64,000 bases of DNA from Nitrosospira sp. Nsp11. Lineage in GTDB: Bacteria; Pseudomonadota; Gammaproteobacteria; Burkholderiales; Nitrosomonadaceae. Shown here piece after piece: positions 53,174 through 61,798 of the stretch. The position numbers and the translations under genes are program-made. Location: assembly GCF_900142705.1 (NCBI RefSeq), contig NZ_FRBV01000002.1, positions 248,001-312,000 of the forward strand, in the 5' to 3' direction. The notes below the pieces were generated by a model. The model made no database searches. It was not told where the DNA came from and saw only the letters and a program-made list of their open reading frames with translations. Within the stretch, counting starts at the first letter, position 1. Every line of letters begins with the position of its first letter.

Positions 53174-54445
53174 TTGAAATGTTGCGCTCTGGTTGTGTCA
53201 ATAGGCGCAAACATTGGCTCGGCTCATGCGTTTGTCATTGACACTAAAGGTAGCCCTAAAATCAGGACGGATGATGGCAATTTTGAAATGGTTTTCGGTG
53301 CTCGCGCTCATCTCGACGTGCACTCGTTCAACAACGACAAAGCTGATCCCGCTTATCCCGCTTTCGGAAGCCAGGTACCCGATGGTCAGCCTCGCAGCGG
53401 TTTCAATTTTCGCCGCGGCTATACCGATGTAACCGCCCGATTTTATGACCTCAGCTTCAAATTTCAGAACGATTTTGCGGCCGGAACGTTTCCTGGCAGC
53501 CTTCGGGAAGCCTGGGTCGCCGCCAAAATGGGACCGGGTCAACTCACGGTCGGCCAGTTCAAGGCTTATCGTGGCATGGAAGAACTGACCAGCTCAAATG
53601 AAATTACGATGATGGAGCGCCCTTCAACCTCGTCCACCGGCATTTATGCGGGGCGGCAGTGGCTGATGGGCGTCGGCTACAAGGGTATTTTTGCGGACCA
53701 GCTCGGTTATGCTATGAATATCATGAGCCTGACGAACCTCGGTATGCCTATCAAGGGCTCAAGCTATGGCGGCAGACTATTCTGGGTGCCCCGCTCGCAA
53801 GAAGGCGATACCCTTCATTTTGGCTTCTCTTACAGCGTCGATACAGAAGATGCCGGGTCACTTTCGGCGAGAGTCGTTGATATTTATGGTGGGCGTCGCG
53901 GTTTCAGTCAATCCTTTGGCTCCGCCGGTGCCGCGGCGGGTTTATCTGATAATCATAGCGAGACCACGTGGGCACTGGAAGCAGCTTATGCGATTGGGCC
54001 TGTCAATTTGCAAGGAGAATACGCAGCCGTAAAACTCGACAATACTCATCTATTAGAGGGGGCGCAGAAGGACTCTCACGTTCGGGCATATTACGTACAG
54101 GCGAGCTGGTTTGTAACCGGTGAAAGGACGGTCTACCGGAAAGAGCGCGGCGCTTTCGGCAAGCCCAAGCCGAGCAGGAAATGGGGAGCGATTGAACTTG
54201 CTGCGCGGTATGATGCTGTCGAGAACAAGGATCAAAGTCTGGTTGAGAATCCGTGTGGCACGGGCACAACCAGATGCCAGGTCCAGATACTCACGCTGGG
54301 AGTGAACTGGTATGTTCGGGAAGGGGTAAGATTAATGCTCAATTATTATCTTACCGAAGCAGAACTCGGAAACGCCGGCGCCGGCACACCAAACCGTAGG
54401 GACAGTCCTTCCGTTATTTCCTTCCGTACCCAGCTAAGTTTTTGA
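53174..54445 (+). CDS. Outer-membrane porin (phosphate-selective OprP/OprO-like)
   Basis: A protein of about 423 residues. The N-terminus ends in a signal-like segment (NIGSAHAF), then FEMVFGARAHLDVHSFNNDK as the first strand. NFRRGYTDVTARFYDLSFKF and the later VGQFKAYRGMEELTSSNEIT resemble the front of OprP-type porins. Alternating hydrophobic strands run through to a terminal Phe, as needed for BAM insertion. The predicted start is TTG with a short signal peptide, so the true start may lie further upstream. Phosphate or anion selectivity is family knowledge, not proven here. Confidence 0.85.
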   Translation: MKCCALVVSIGANIGSAHAFVIDTKGSPKIRTDDGNFEMVFGARAHLDVHSFNNDKADPAYPAFGSQVPDGQPRSGFNFRRGYTDVTARFYDLSFKFQNDFAAGTFPGSLREAWVAAKMGPGQLTVGQFKAYRGMEELTSSNEITMMERPSTSSTGIYAGRQWLMGVGYKGIFADQLGYAMNIMSLTNLGMPIKGSSYGGRLFWVPRSQEGDTLHFGFSYSVDTEDAGSLSARVVDIYGGRRGFSQSFGSAGAAAGLSDNHSETTWALEAAYAIGPVNLQGEYAAVKLDNTHLLEGAQKDSHVRAYYVQASWFVTGERTVYRKERGAFGKPKPSRKWGAIELAARYDAVENKDQSLVENPCGTGTTRCQVQILTLGVNWYVREGVRLMLNYYLTEAELGNAGAGTPNRRDSPSVISFRTQLSF

Positions 54446-54476
54446 TGAGGGCGAGAAGCGGGGATGATCTGTCTTG

Positions 54477-55043
54477 TTACATCCGTTCGATATATTCGCC
54501 GCTGTCCGTATTGATTTTGATCTTTTCGCCCTGGAGGACGAATGGCGGAACCATGACAACAAGCCCGGTCTCCATTTTAGCGGGCTTGTAGGAACTGGTG
54601 GCGGTCGCTCCTTTCAAGTTGGGTTCGGTGTCCGTAATAGTCAACACTACGCTGGAGGGAAGCTGTACGCCGATTGCGCGATCGTGGTGGAAATTGACTT
54701 GCACGTCTGTATTCGGCAGCAGGTATTCATACTGACCCTCAAGAAATTCCTGCGACAGGCCCAATTGCTCGTAGTTTTCCTTATCCATGAAAATATAATT
54801 GTCACCTTCCTGGTAGAGAAAAGTCATGTCGCGCGGCTCGACAAAAGCGCGTTCCACTTTGTCGTCAGTTCGGATGCGCTGGTTGGTTTTAGTGCCTGCT
54901 TCGATATCCTTCATCTCTACCTGCATGAATGCCCCCCCTCGGCCTCCAACATGAACGTGGTAACATTTCAGGACGCGCCAGATGCGCTTGTCCCACTCGA
55001 TCAGGTTACCGACACGGATTTCCGTTGCAAGAACTTTAGCCAT
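54477..55043 (-). CDS. efp: Elongation factor P, alphaproteobacterial-like type with Arg at the tip
   Basis: A 188-residue translation factor that rescues ribosomes stalled at proline runs. KOW-like domain I (1-65), OB domains II and III follow. GGAFMQVEMKDIEAGTK and the C-terminal GEKIKINTDSGEYIERM are family-typical. The tip loop reads HVHVGGRGGAF, so Arg35 takes the place of the Lys (Lys34 in E. coli) that EpmA modifies. The body resembles alphaproteobacterial EF-P more than the SGRN-type betaproteobacterial EF-P that EarP rhamnosylates. No earP, epmA or epmB lies nearby. The protein may work unmodified or be modified by an enzyme elsewhere. Confidence 0.93.
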   Translation of the reverse strand: MAKVLATEIRVGNLIEWDKRIWRVLKCYHVHVGGRGGAFMQVEMKDIEAGTKTNQRIRTDDKVERAFVEPRDMTFLYQEGDNYIFMDKENYEQLGLSQEFLEGQYEYLLPNTDVQVNFHHDRAIGVQLPSSVVLTITDTEPNLKGATATSSYKPAKMETGLVVMVPPFVLQGEKIKINTDSGEYIERM

Positions 55044-55102
55044 TATTGTTCCAGTGAATCAAGAAAACGCGCATCTTACTATAAAAAGCTCTCGATAACC
55101 CC

Positions 55103-55837
55103 ATGCAATCAACGTTCTCGGCGGATTGCCGCCAATGTCACCGGTTGTCCCGATTTCTGGACGAAGTAAAAATTCGTTATCCGGATTATTACGCCCGCCC
55201 TGTGCCGGCTTTTGGAGATGTGGTGCCCAAGCTCCTCATTATTGGCCTGGCTCCCGGAATGCATGGAGCAAATCGCACCGGCCGGCCCTTTACGGGTGAT
55301 TTTGCGGGGATTTTGTTATACCGGACCTTATATAAATTCGGCTTCGCCAACCATGAAGGTTCGGCTTCGGTGGAAGATAACTTGCAGCTCACGCATTGCC
55401 GCATTACTAACGCAGTCAAATGTCTTCCTCCCGAAAACAAACCCGAGCCAGGCGAGATCAGACAATGTAATGGATACCTCGCAGCCGAGATTGCTGATTT
55501 CGCAAAAGACGGCGGCACCGCGCTGCTCGCTCTTGGCGGGGTTGCTCATCAGGCAACGCTCATGGCACTGGGGCTCAAGCGAAAAGCTTTTCCTTTCGGC
55601 CATGGCGCTACACATGAATTAACTGCCTGCGTGGCATCCGATAGCTTGAAACCCAACAGCTTGAAACCCAACAGCTTGAAACCCAACAGCTTGAAACCCA
55701 ACAGCTTGACACTATATGACAGCTACCATTGCAGCCGTTACAATACCCAGACCCGGCGTCTGACCGCAGAGATGTTCGAACAGGTATTTGCGAAAATTTG
55801 CAGCGACCTGGCTTTTCATCAGCAAACTGGAGACTAA
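55103..55837 (+). CDS. Family 5 uracil-DNA glycosylase (UDGb)
   Basis: A 244-residue DNA repair enzyme that excises uracil and other deaminated bases. Motif 1 is LLIIGLAPGMHGANRTGRPF then TGD, and motif 2 is SYHCSRYNTQTRRLT, both hallmarks of family 5. Cys residues in DCRQCHRL, THCRITNAVKC and elsewhere probably hold a 4Fe-4S cluster. GLAPG lacks the catalytic Asp/Asn of other UDGs, as is normal for this family. Just before motif 2 is an in-frame run of about four SLKPN units, encoded by a 15-bp tandem repeat. That insert is unusual in an enzyme core and may differ in length among strains. Confidence 0.9.
   Translation: MQSTFSADCRQCHRLSRFLDEVKIRYPDYYARPVPAFGDVVPKLLIIGLAPGMHGANRTGRPFTGDFAGILLYRTLYKFGFANHEGSASVEDNLQLTHCRITNAVKCLPPENKPEPGEIRQCNGYLAAEIADFAKDGGTALLALGGVAHQATLMALGLKRKAFPFGHGATHELTACVASDSLKPNSLKPNSLKPNSLKPNSLTLYDSYHCSRYNTQTRRLTAEMFEQVFAKICSDLAFHQQTGD
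55643..55709 (+). repeat. 15-bp tandem repeat inside the UDG gene
   Basis: AGCTTGAAACCCAAC occurs four times in a row (55643-55702), followed by a partial fifth copy. The unit is a multiple of three, so it inserts SLKPN repeats without breaking the frame. Confidence 0.95.
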
Positions 55838-55844
55838 CTAACCC

Positions 55845-56033
55845 ATGCCCTACGTCAACATACGCATTGCCGGCACGCTCAGCCGCGAGCAGAAGAAACA
55901 GATTGCCCAGGAGATAACCGATACGCTCGAGCGAGTCGCACACAAACCGAAATCCTACACCTATATTGCTTTCGATGAATTGCCTCACGAAAGTTGGGCC
56001 ATCGGGGGAAAACTGCTGGGTGAGGGGGACTGA
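55845..56033 (+). CDS. 4-oxalocrotonate tautomerase-like protein
   Basis: A 62-residue tautomerase superfamily member. After Met removal the N-terminal Pro (PYVNIRIAGTLSREQKKQIA) is the catalytic base. YTYIAFDELPHESWAIGGKL ends the fold; such proteins form hexamers. The gene lies seven bases after the UDG stop and five before uvrC, so it is probably in the same transcript. The natural substrate is unknown. Confidence 0.88.
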   Translation: MPYVNIRIAGTLSREQKKQIAQEITDTLERVAHKPKSYTYIAFDELPHESWAIGGKLLGEGD

Positions 56034-56038
56034 TTGCC

Positions 56039-57865
56039 TTGGCGGTAGAATCTACTTTCGACGCCAAAGCATTTTATTCGAGCCTGCCATCGCAGCCGGG
56101 AGTCTACCGCATGATGAATGCGGCAGGGCAGGTGGTGTATGTCGGCAAGGCTATCGATCTCAGAAAACGCGTTTCCTCGTATTTTCAGAAAAGCGGCTTG
56201 GGGCCCCGCATGCAACTGATGGTTTCCCAAATCGCCGGAATAGAAACCACGGTGACCCGCTCGGAAGCGGAAGCGCTGCTGCTCGAAAACAACTTAATAA
56301 AAAATTTAACTCCTCGATTTAACATCCTGTTTAGAGATGATAAATCATATCCGTACGTGATATTGAGCGGCCATCGTTTTCCCCGGCTTGGGTTTCACCG
56401 CGGCGCACTGGATAAGAACCATCGTTACTTTGGCCCGTTTCCGAATGCGGGGATGGTGAGAGAGAGCATACAGCTTCTGCAAAAAGTATTCCGGATTCGT
56501 ACTTGCGAGGATAGCGTATTCAGCAACCGCACCCGCCCTTGTCTTCTCTATCAGATCAAGCGCTGCAGCGGGCCTTGCGTCGATCTGATCACAGCCCAAG
56601 CATATAAAGAGGATGCCAGAGACGCGGAGCTTTTCTTGCAGGGCAAACAGACCGAGGTTCTGGAAAGCATCGCCAGAAAAATGCGGGAAGCCGCGGATTC
56701 CCAGGAGTATGAGCAGGCTGCATTGTTTCGCGACCAGATTCAGTCACTGCGAAAAATTCGGGAAAAACAGTTCGTCGATAGCGGCAAGGCGCTGGATGCC
56801 GATGTGGTTGCCTGTGTTGCCGAGGCCAACGGTGGGGGAAGGGCGTGCGTCAATCTTGCCATGGTAAGGGGAGGGCGCCATTTGGGAGACAAGAGTTTTT
56901 TTCCACAAAATGCGGAAGGGTACGACCCGCCCGAAATGGTGGAGGCTTTTTTGACCCAGCATTATTTCAACCGGAGCGTGCCAAATCTTATCATCGTCGG
57001 CGAGAAAGTTCAGCGGGACATACTTCAAGCTGCGCTCGCCGAGCAGTCTGGCCATAAGGTAGTTATCAACTGTAATCCGATCGGCGAACGGCGCATGTGG
57101 CTGGATATGGCCGCGGAAAACGCGCGACTGGCGCTGGAGCAGATGCTGAGCCGGCAGGCCAGCCAGGAGGAGCGTCTGCAAGCCTTGCAACAGGCTCTGG
57201 ATATGTCGGGTTCGGGTCTTGGCCGCATCGAGTGTTTTGACATCAGTCATACGCTGGGTGAAGCGACTATCGCATCCTGCGTGGTTTACGACAATTTCGC
57301 CATGCGCAACAGCGAATATCGCCGCTACAATATTACCGGCATAACGCCGGGAGATGATTACGCCGCTATGCGCGATGTCCTTTCCCGGCGCTATCAAAAA
57401 GTTGCCGAAGGCGAGGGGAGTCTTCCTGATCTGATTCTGATCGATGGCGGCAGAGGCCAGGTCAGCGTTGCGCGAGATGTACTGGTCGAGCTTGGGCTGA
57501 ATGACGCCAATCTTTTGGGCGTATCCAAAGGTGAAGCGCGCAAGCCCGGATTGGAACAATTGATTTTCCCGGGAGCGGAAAAGCCGCTACAATTGCCAAG
57601 GGACCATCCCGGGTTGCATCTGATTCAGCAGATTCGGGATGAAGCTCACCGTTTTGCAATTTACGGCCACCGCGCCAAACTTGGTAAATCCCGCACCAGC
57701 TCAAGTTTACAGAAAATTGATGGCGTCGGCGCCAAGCGCCGTCAAAGCTTGCTGGCGCGGTTTGGCGGGCTGAAAGGCGTGCAGACCGCAAGCATTGAAG
57801 AATTGCAGCAGGCGGATGGTATCAGCCGTGCGCTGGCAGAAAAAATTTACAGGGAATTGCACTGA
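56039..57865 (+). CDS. uvrC: Excinuclease ABC subunit C
   Basis: The nuclease of nucleotide-excision repair, which cuts on both sides of a lesion in complex with UvrB. A 608-residue protein of normal length with GIY-YIG domain (about 15-95; QPGVYRMMNAAGQVVYVGKA), Cys-rich CLLYQIKRCSGPC, UVR domain (about 200-240), RNase H-like UvrC_C domain (IECFDISHTLGEATIASCVV; LILIDGGRGQV) and C-terminal helix-hairpin-helix motifs. The start is TTG at 56039, five bases after the tautomerase stop. Confidence 0.95.
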   Translation: MAVESTFDAKAFYSSLPSQPGVYRMMNAAGQVVYVGKAIDLRKRVSSYFQKSGLGPRMQLMVSQIAGIETTVTRSEAEALLLENNLIKNLTPRFNILFRDDKSYPYVILSGHRFPRLGFHRGALDKNHRYFGPFPNAGMVRESIQLLQKVFRIRTCEDSVFSNRTRPCLLYQIKRCSGPCVDLITAQAYKEDARDAELFLQGKQTEVLESIARKMREAADSQEYEQAALFRDQIQSLRKIREKQFVDSGKALDADVVACVAEANGGGRACVNLAMVRGGRHLGDKSFFPQNAEGYDPPEMVEAFLTQHYFNRSVPNLIIVGEKVQRDILQAALAEQSGHKVVINCNPIGERRMWLDMAAENARLALEQMLSRQASQEERLQALQQALDMSGSGLGRIECFDISHTLGEATIASCVVYDNFAMRNSEYRRYNITGITPGDDYAAMRDVLSRRYQKVAEGEGSLPDLILIDGGRGQVSVARDVLVELGLNDANLLGVSKGEARKPGLEQLIFPGAEKPLQLPRDHPGLHLIQQIRDEAHRFAIYGHRAKLGKSRTSSSLQKIDGVGAKRRQSLLARFGGLKGVQTASIEELQQADGISRALAEKIYRELH

Positions 57866-58111
57866 TTGCAGAGGTGCACTGATTGCAAAGAGCCTATTCC
57901 AGTTCCAGCCATATAGACGTCCCGAACTTGGGACAGCATATTGCCGCTGAGGCGTATCCAAAAATGTTGACCCCCATAGACTGATATGAGAGGGAATATT
58001 TATTTGAGCAAAAAGCAGTGTCGCGACGAGGCAGGGTAACAATACAATTTGAATCGAAGGTTCGCAACCGGGTTCATCAAAGCAGCACCTTAATGGCATA
58101 TACTGATCCTT

Positions 58112-58684
58112 ATGCCTCTTAACCTGCCCAACGTGCTGACGTGGATGCGCATCTTGGCGATTCCGCTATTCGTGGGCATATTCTACTTTCCCTCGACATG
58201 GTTGTCCCCGTCCGAGCAGAACCTGATTTCCACCATTATCTTTACCGTGGCCGCCATCACCGATTGGCTGGATGGCTACCTTGCGAGAGTACTCCGCCAG
58301 ACTTCGGCTTTTGGGGCATTTCTTGACCCGGTGGCGGATAAGTTGATGGTGGCGGCGGCGTTGATCGTTCTGGTCTACCTGAGCAGGCTTGACGCACTTA
58401 TCGCCTTCATCATTATCGGCCGTGAAATTACCATTTCAGCGCTGCGCGAGTGGATGGCGCAAATTGGCAAAGGAAAAAATCTGGCGGTTTCCTTTTTGGG
58501 AAAACTGAAAACTACCTCGCAAATGGCGGCCATTCCGCTGCTGTTGTATCACGAAAAAATAGGTGAAAATTTCAACCCGCAGGAAGTGGGCACATGGCTG
58601 ATCTATCTGGCGGCAGTACTGACATTATGGTCAATGGCCTACTATCTTAAAGTCGCAATACCCCAGGCGTTGAAGCATGGCTGA
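58112..58684 (+). CDS. pgsA: CDP-diacylglycerol-glycerol-3-phosphate 3-phosphatidyltransferase
   Basis: Membrane enzyme that makes phosphatidylglycerol phosphate, the committed step of acidic phospholipid synthesis. The 190-residue protein begins MPLNLPNVLTWMRILAIPLF and has the full CDP-alcohol phosphotransferase signature: DWLDGYLARVLRQTSAFGAF then LDPVADKL (D-x2-DG-x2-AR-x8-G-x3-D-x3-D). About four to six helices are predicted. The uvrC-pgsA-tRNA order is common in proteobacteria. It lies about 245 bases after uvrC. Confidence 0.95.
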   Translation: MPLNLPNVLTWMRILAIPLFVGIFYFPSTWLSPSEQNLISTIIFTVAAITDWLDGYLARVLRQTSAFGAFLDPVADKLMVAAALIVLVYLSRLDALIAFIIIGREITISALREWMAQIGKGKNLAVSFLGKLKTTSQMAAIPLLLYHEKIGENFNPQEVGTWLIYLAAVLTLWSMAYYLKVAIPQALKHG

Positions 58685-58717
58685 AACGTCCCAATCCTGC
58701 TCTTGCATCGCCTTTTC

Positions 58718-58745
58718 TTGACAAAGACAGCAGCATCCTTATAAT
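58718..58745 (+). promoter_or_regulatory. Sigma-70 promoter for tRNA-Gly
   Basis: TTGACA (58718-58723) and TATAAT (58740-58745) are both consensus, with a 16-bp spacer. The tRNA begins 16 bases later. Confidence 0.85.
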
Positions 58746-58761
58746 GCCAGATTGTTTTTTT

Positions 58762-58836
58762 GCGGGAATAGCTCAGTGGTAGAGCACAACCTTGCCAAGG
58801 TTGGGGTCGCGAGTTCGAGCCTCGTTTCCCGCTCCA
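58762..58836 (+). tRNA. tRNA-Gly (GCC)
   Basis: The acceptor stem GCGGGAA pairs with TTCCCGC, the anticodon loop CTTGCCAAG gives GCC, and the T arm holds GTTCGAGC. CCA is encoded. Confidence 0.95.
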
Positions 58837-58842
58837 GTCAGT

Positions 58843-58917
58843 GGGAAAATGGATTCATCTGCATGAGGCATCGTTTGCATATTCTGCGCCCTTGCTGAAA
58901 TCCGTTTTCCCTTTTTA
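58843..58917 (+). terminator. Terminator after tRNA-Gly
   Basis: GGGAAAATGGAT (58843-58854) can pair with ATCCGTTTTCCC (58900-58911), followed by TTTTT. The loop is long, about 45 bases. Confidence 0.5.
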
Positions 58918-58973
58918 GTTTTCCCTATCGCACTGCAACGGTGCAACGTAACCAGTTTGCGTAACGCAGCAAT

Positions 58974-59047
58974 GGCGGGGTGGCAGAGTGGTCATGCAGC
59001 GGCCTGCAAAGCCGTGGACGCCGGTTCGATTCCGACCCCCGCCTCCA
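58974..59047 (+). tRNA. tRNA-Cys (GCA)
   Basis: The acceptor stem GGCGGGG pairs with CCCCGCC. The anticodon loop CTGCAAA gives GCA, the T arm holds GTTCGATTC, and CCA is encoded. Confidence 0.95.
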
Positions 59048-59215
59048 TTTTTATATCCGAACCAGTCCTATAACGTCAGGTAGCCCCCGTATTTATAGGA
59101 TTTTTCTCTTATTTGTAGTCCGAGTTTATCCAGTAACATCCTCTTGAGTCCGAGCTATAATCGTGGTAATTTTAGTGGTAAGAAATTTACTAAGAAGTTC
59201 TTTCCTGAGCGGAAA

Positions 59216-59890
59216 TTACGGTTGCTTTTTTACTTTAGCGGGAACCTTCTTCTTCAGTTGTTCAATCTTACGTTCATGAAGAAACACTGATTCGATGATG
59301 TGTTCTGTAATGTCCAGCAACGTGACAACATCTCTCACCTCGTGCGCATATGCGCGGTGAATAGCCGCGTAACCCGCATCCAAAATGGTTTCGAGCCACT
59401 GGCGTTGAAGCTTGGAAATATGACCCAACTTTTCGAATTCAGCGATGTGCTTCCCAAAAAGTTCCTTGGTCGCCTACTTTTGAGATCATGATTTTCTCAA
59501 GCAGAGCGCGGACACCCATAGTTGCAAGCCGGGGAAGATTGTTTTGAAGTGCGACGTAGATTTCGTTCAAAAACTCTTCAACAAACTTATCTTCGGGTTT
59601 AAGTTCAATCTCAAACCAGTGAACCATTCGGGGATTTGGCGAAAAATCGCTGGTGGAAAATAATAGACTTTCGGTTCATCATATTCAAAGAAGTGGGATA
59701 TATGCCGAAGCTTGATGCCCTCGCATCCGCAACACTTGAGTGTCTCATACCGATCGCTGCCATAAATCTCTTGCTCATCGTCGTGCCAGCTCGTTTGCTC
59801 TGTGTGAAGAACATCGTGGTTTCGGTCTCCACCGCAAGTATTGCAATGCGCTTTGCCCTTCGGCACAGCGGGAATCATGGTAGTAGTCAT
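59216..59890 (-). pseudogene. DUF4145-type gene broken by two frameshifts
   Basis: Three minus-strand pieces in frames 1, 2 and 1 make up one DUF4145-like protein of about 223 residues. Piece 1 (59890-) holds CNTCGGDRNHDVLHTEQTSW, YETLKCCGCEGIKLRHIS and FFEYDEPKVYYFPPAIFRQ. Piece 2 has KFVEEFLNEIYVALQNNLPR, LATMGVRALLEKIMISKVGD and QGTFW. Piece 3 (to 59216) has GHISKLQRQWLETILDAGYA and VTLLDITEHIIESVFLHERK. The second shift sits at a run of five T, where one extra T would explain it. The first lies near the EWF segment. The sequence is otherwise well kept, so the breaks are recent or are sequencing errors. Confidence 0.85.
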
Positions 59891-60127
59891 CGTATCTAAC
59901 TTAAATAGATGGAAAAAAGCACAAATAATGTATAGCGTGTCCTAAAACTTGGTTCTTTAAAACGTTCCAATAAACTTAACAGCAGTATTACCATAATCTG
60001 CCAAACATAAGCATTTATTTGTCCCGCTCTCAAGCCTGCCCGTTTTGAGATACTTCGAATAGGCATCCTGCCCCATTTGCGAGAAAGCGACCCGTTCAAA
60101 CACCTGAAACGAATCAGGAGAACAAAA

Positions 60128-60403
60128 ATGCAATTATTGTACAACCCCGACATATACCCGGATCAAGTCCGAGAAATGATAATTCAATCAGGGAAAATCG
60201 GAATCGAGATCGCAAACCGGTGGATGATGGGGTGGCCAAAAAGGGTCGTGAATCTTCTGATCCAAGATATGTACGAGGAAGTGTTTCAGTACCAGCTTTT
60301 GCAGGAACAGGACGTGATGGCAAGAGCGTCCAACCTGAGCCATCTTGCGCCACTGGAGATCATGGTAATGTCGGGCCTGAGTCTCGAGCCGCCGGAGATG
60401 TAG
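60128..60403 (+). CDS. Conserved hypothetical protein (91 residues)
   Basis: A small soluble-looking protein starting MQLLYNPDIYPDQVREMIIQ, then SGKIGIEIANRWMMGWPKRV. AGGAG lies eight bases before the ATG at 60128, which is better than the upstream in-frame start at 60077. It ends with EIMVMSGLSLEPPEM. No family or function was recognised. It stands next to a decayed stretch. Confidence 0.6.
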   Translation: MQLLYNPDIYPDQVREMIIQSGKIGIEIANRWMMGWPKRVVNLLIQDMYEEVFQYQLLQEQDVMARASNLSHLAPLEIMVMSGLSLEPPEM

Positions 60404-60540
60404 AAGGTGTTTCTATCGCTGACGCTGCACTGGGACATCGCGAGAACCTACCGAACACCCGGTGCCCGTCCCCTCGTAGAATCCCTCATCAAGCGTCGTG
60501 CCCCCGCCGAGATCTTTACCCCTTCCGAGAGACAAGTGGT

Positions 60541-60720
60541 GTCGATTCCACGATAAATTCTCAAGGGCTGGAGTTCCGTGCCGTTGCCGTGGTGGCCTGC
60601 GACGACGAGATCATCTCTTTGCAGGAGCATCGCGACGGTTGGCGATGATGTGGACTTGCAGAGTTTTATGAGACTAGCGCCATTTGCTCTACGTTGCCTG
60701 CACGCCACCAAGGGACGCTG
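60541..60720 (+). pseudogene. Remnant of a UvrD/Rep-type DNA helicase (C-terminal part)
   Basis: Successive frames give STINSQGLEFRAVAVVACDD then EIISLQEH. A shifted frame reads DDVDLQSFYETS, and another LYVACTPPRDAA. Intact SF1 helicases read KGLEFRAVAV, then DLEEVYxTERHLLYVACTRARD, so motifs V and VI are recognisable. At least two frameshifts break it. Its 3' end overlaps the ADP-ribosylglycohydrolase gene by about 30 bases. Confidence 0.75.
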
Positions 60721-61798
60721 CGGTTGAAGCGCCGACTTTAGAGGCCAGATCCATTGCAAGCCGCTGGAGCGTTTCGGCTTCGTCCAGGCCATCGAGGAAG
60801 CGCCGGGGTATTCCCGATAGCCCGACTTGGGCGCCGACCAGCGCGCCGGTCAACATGGCACGCGCCTGGTTTTCGCCGCCGCCGTTCACGGCGTGGAGCA
60901 CAGCCGATTCAAAATCGTCCGGAAAGCGTGCGGTGAGATGATAGGCTGCGGGAAGTTGGTGATAAATGGCGCAGGTCATGCCATAAACGATGGAGACTTT
61001 CCATGCGGGCTCTATGCGGATATCCGGGTCCATCGCGGCCGCGGCCACATACGAGGGCGTGAGCAGAGCGTCCGGAGAGACGAAATATCCACTTTCGCAC
61101 GGAAAGTCCGCCTGAGGCGGCTGCAGGTCGGTATGCGCCATCGAATGGAAAGGCAGTTTTCCCGCCCTTGCCAATCGCATGAGCTTGCCGGAGAGGCTCC
61201 TGTTGAGCTTGTGGCCCTGCACCAGGAGACCCAGCACTGCCCCATACGCGACAGTCAGGGTAACCACGGTATCGTCGATCTGGGTAAGCCGCGTATTGCT
61301 GGAGATGGCGGCTGCCAGTTCCTGCGGTTGGAAGGCATAGCGAACCGCCAGCGCGAGGGCGCGGGCTACCGCCTCGGTGGTATCGGCCAAGCCTCCCGTT
61401 TGCCCCCACGGCAGATTTTGCTGCACACGCTTGCGCCAGGCGTCGCGGATAGACTGCTGGGTATATCCGCCCGGGCCGTTCACCGGCATCCCGTTGAGCA
61501 ACGTGAAGATTTCCTCATCCATCCGCCGGCAGAAATCCGCTTCATCATAGCCTCCGCGCTCGACGAGTGAACGCAGCATGAACTGGAGAATAATGCCGCT
61601 CTGGGAAAGTTGGCCGGCCTTGAGATCGCTATGGTAGCGGCCGGCCTTGGGGTCGGCATAGGTCGTGATCCAGTCGCCGTAGTCGCGGCGGAGTACCGCC
61701 AGATCGTAATACCAGTGCGGGCCAAGGCCTAAGGCATCTCCGATAAAGGCGCCCATAATTGCGCCGGCGGCGCGGTCCTGTATTGCAGGGTCGGACAT
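60689..61798 (-). CDS. ADP-ribosylglycohydrolase-family protein
   Basis: A 369-residue protein of the DraG family, which removes ADP-ribose from proteins or free substrates with two Mg ions. The ATG at 61798 is supported by GAGGAGG eight bases upstream; the longer frame to 61987 is not family-like. Landmarks: AAGAIMGAFIGDALGLGPHW, GGLADTTEAVARALALAVRY, TRLTQIDDTVVTLTVAYGAV, and NGGGENQARAMLTGALVGAQ. The last is the position where classic DraG has GGDxD, so part of the usual metal site is altered. Its 3' end overlaps a helicase remnant on the other strand. Confidence 0.88.
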   Translation of the reverse strand: MSDPAIQDRAAGAIMGAFIGDALGLGPHWYYDLAVLRRDYGDWITTYADPKAGRYHSDLKAGQLSQSGIILQFMLRSLVERGGYDEADFCRRMDEEIFTLLNGMPVNGPGGYTQQSIRDAWRKRVQQNLPWGQTGGLADTTEAVARALALAVRYAFQPQELAAAISSNTRLTQIDDTVVTLTVAYGAVLGLLVQGHKLNRSLSGKLMRLARAGKLPFHSMAHTDLQPPQADFPCESGYFVSPDALLTPSYVAAAAMDPDIRIEPAWKVSIVYGMTCAIYHQLPAAYHLTARFPDDFESAVLHAVNGGGENQARAMLTGALVGAQVGLSGIPRRFLDGLDEAETLQRLAMDLASKVGASTAASLGGVQAT

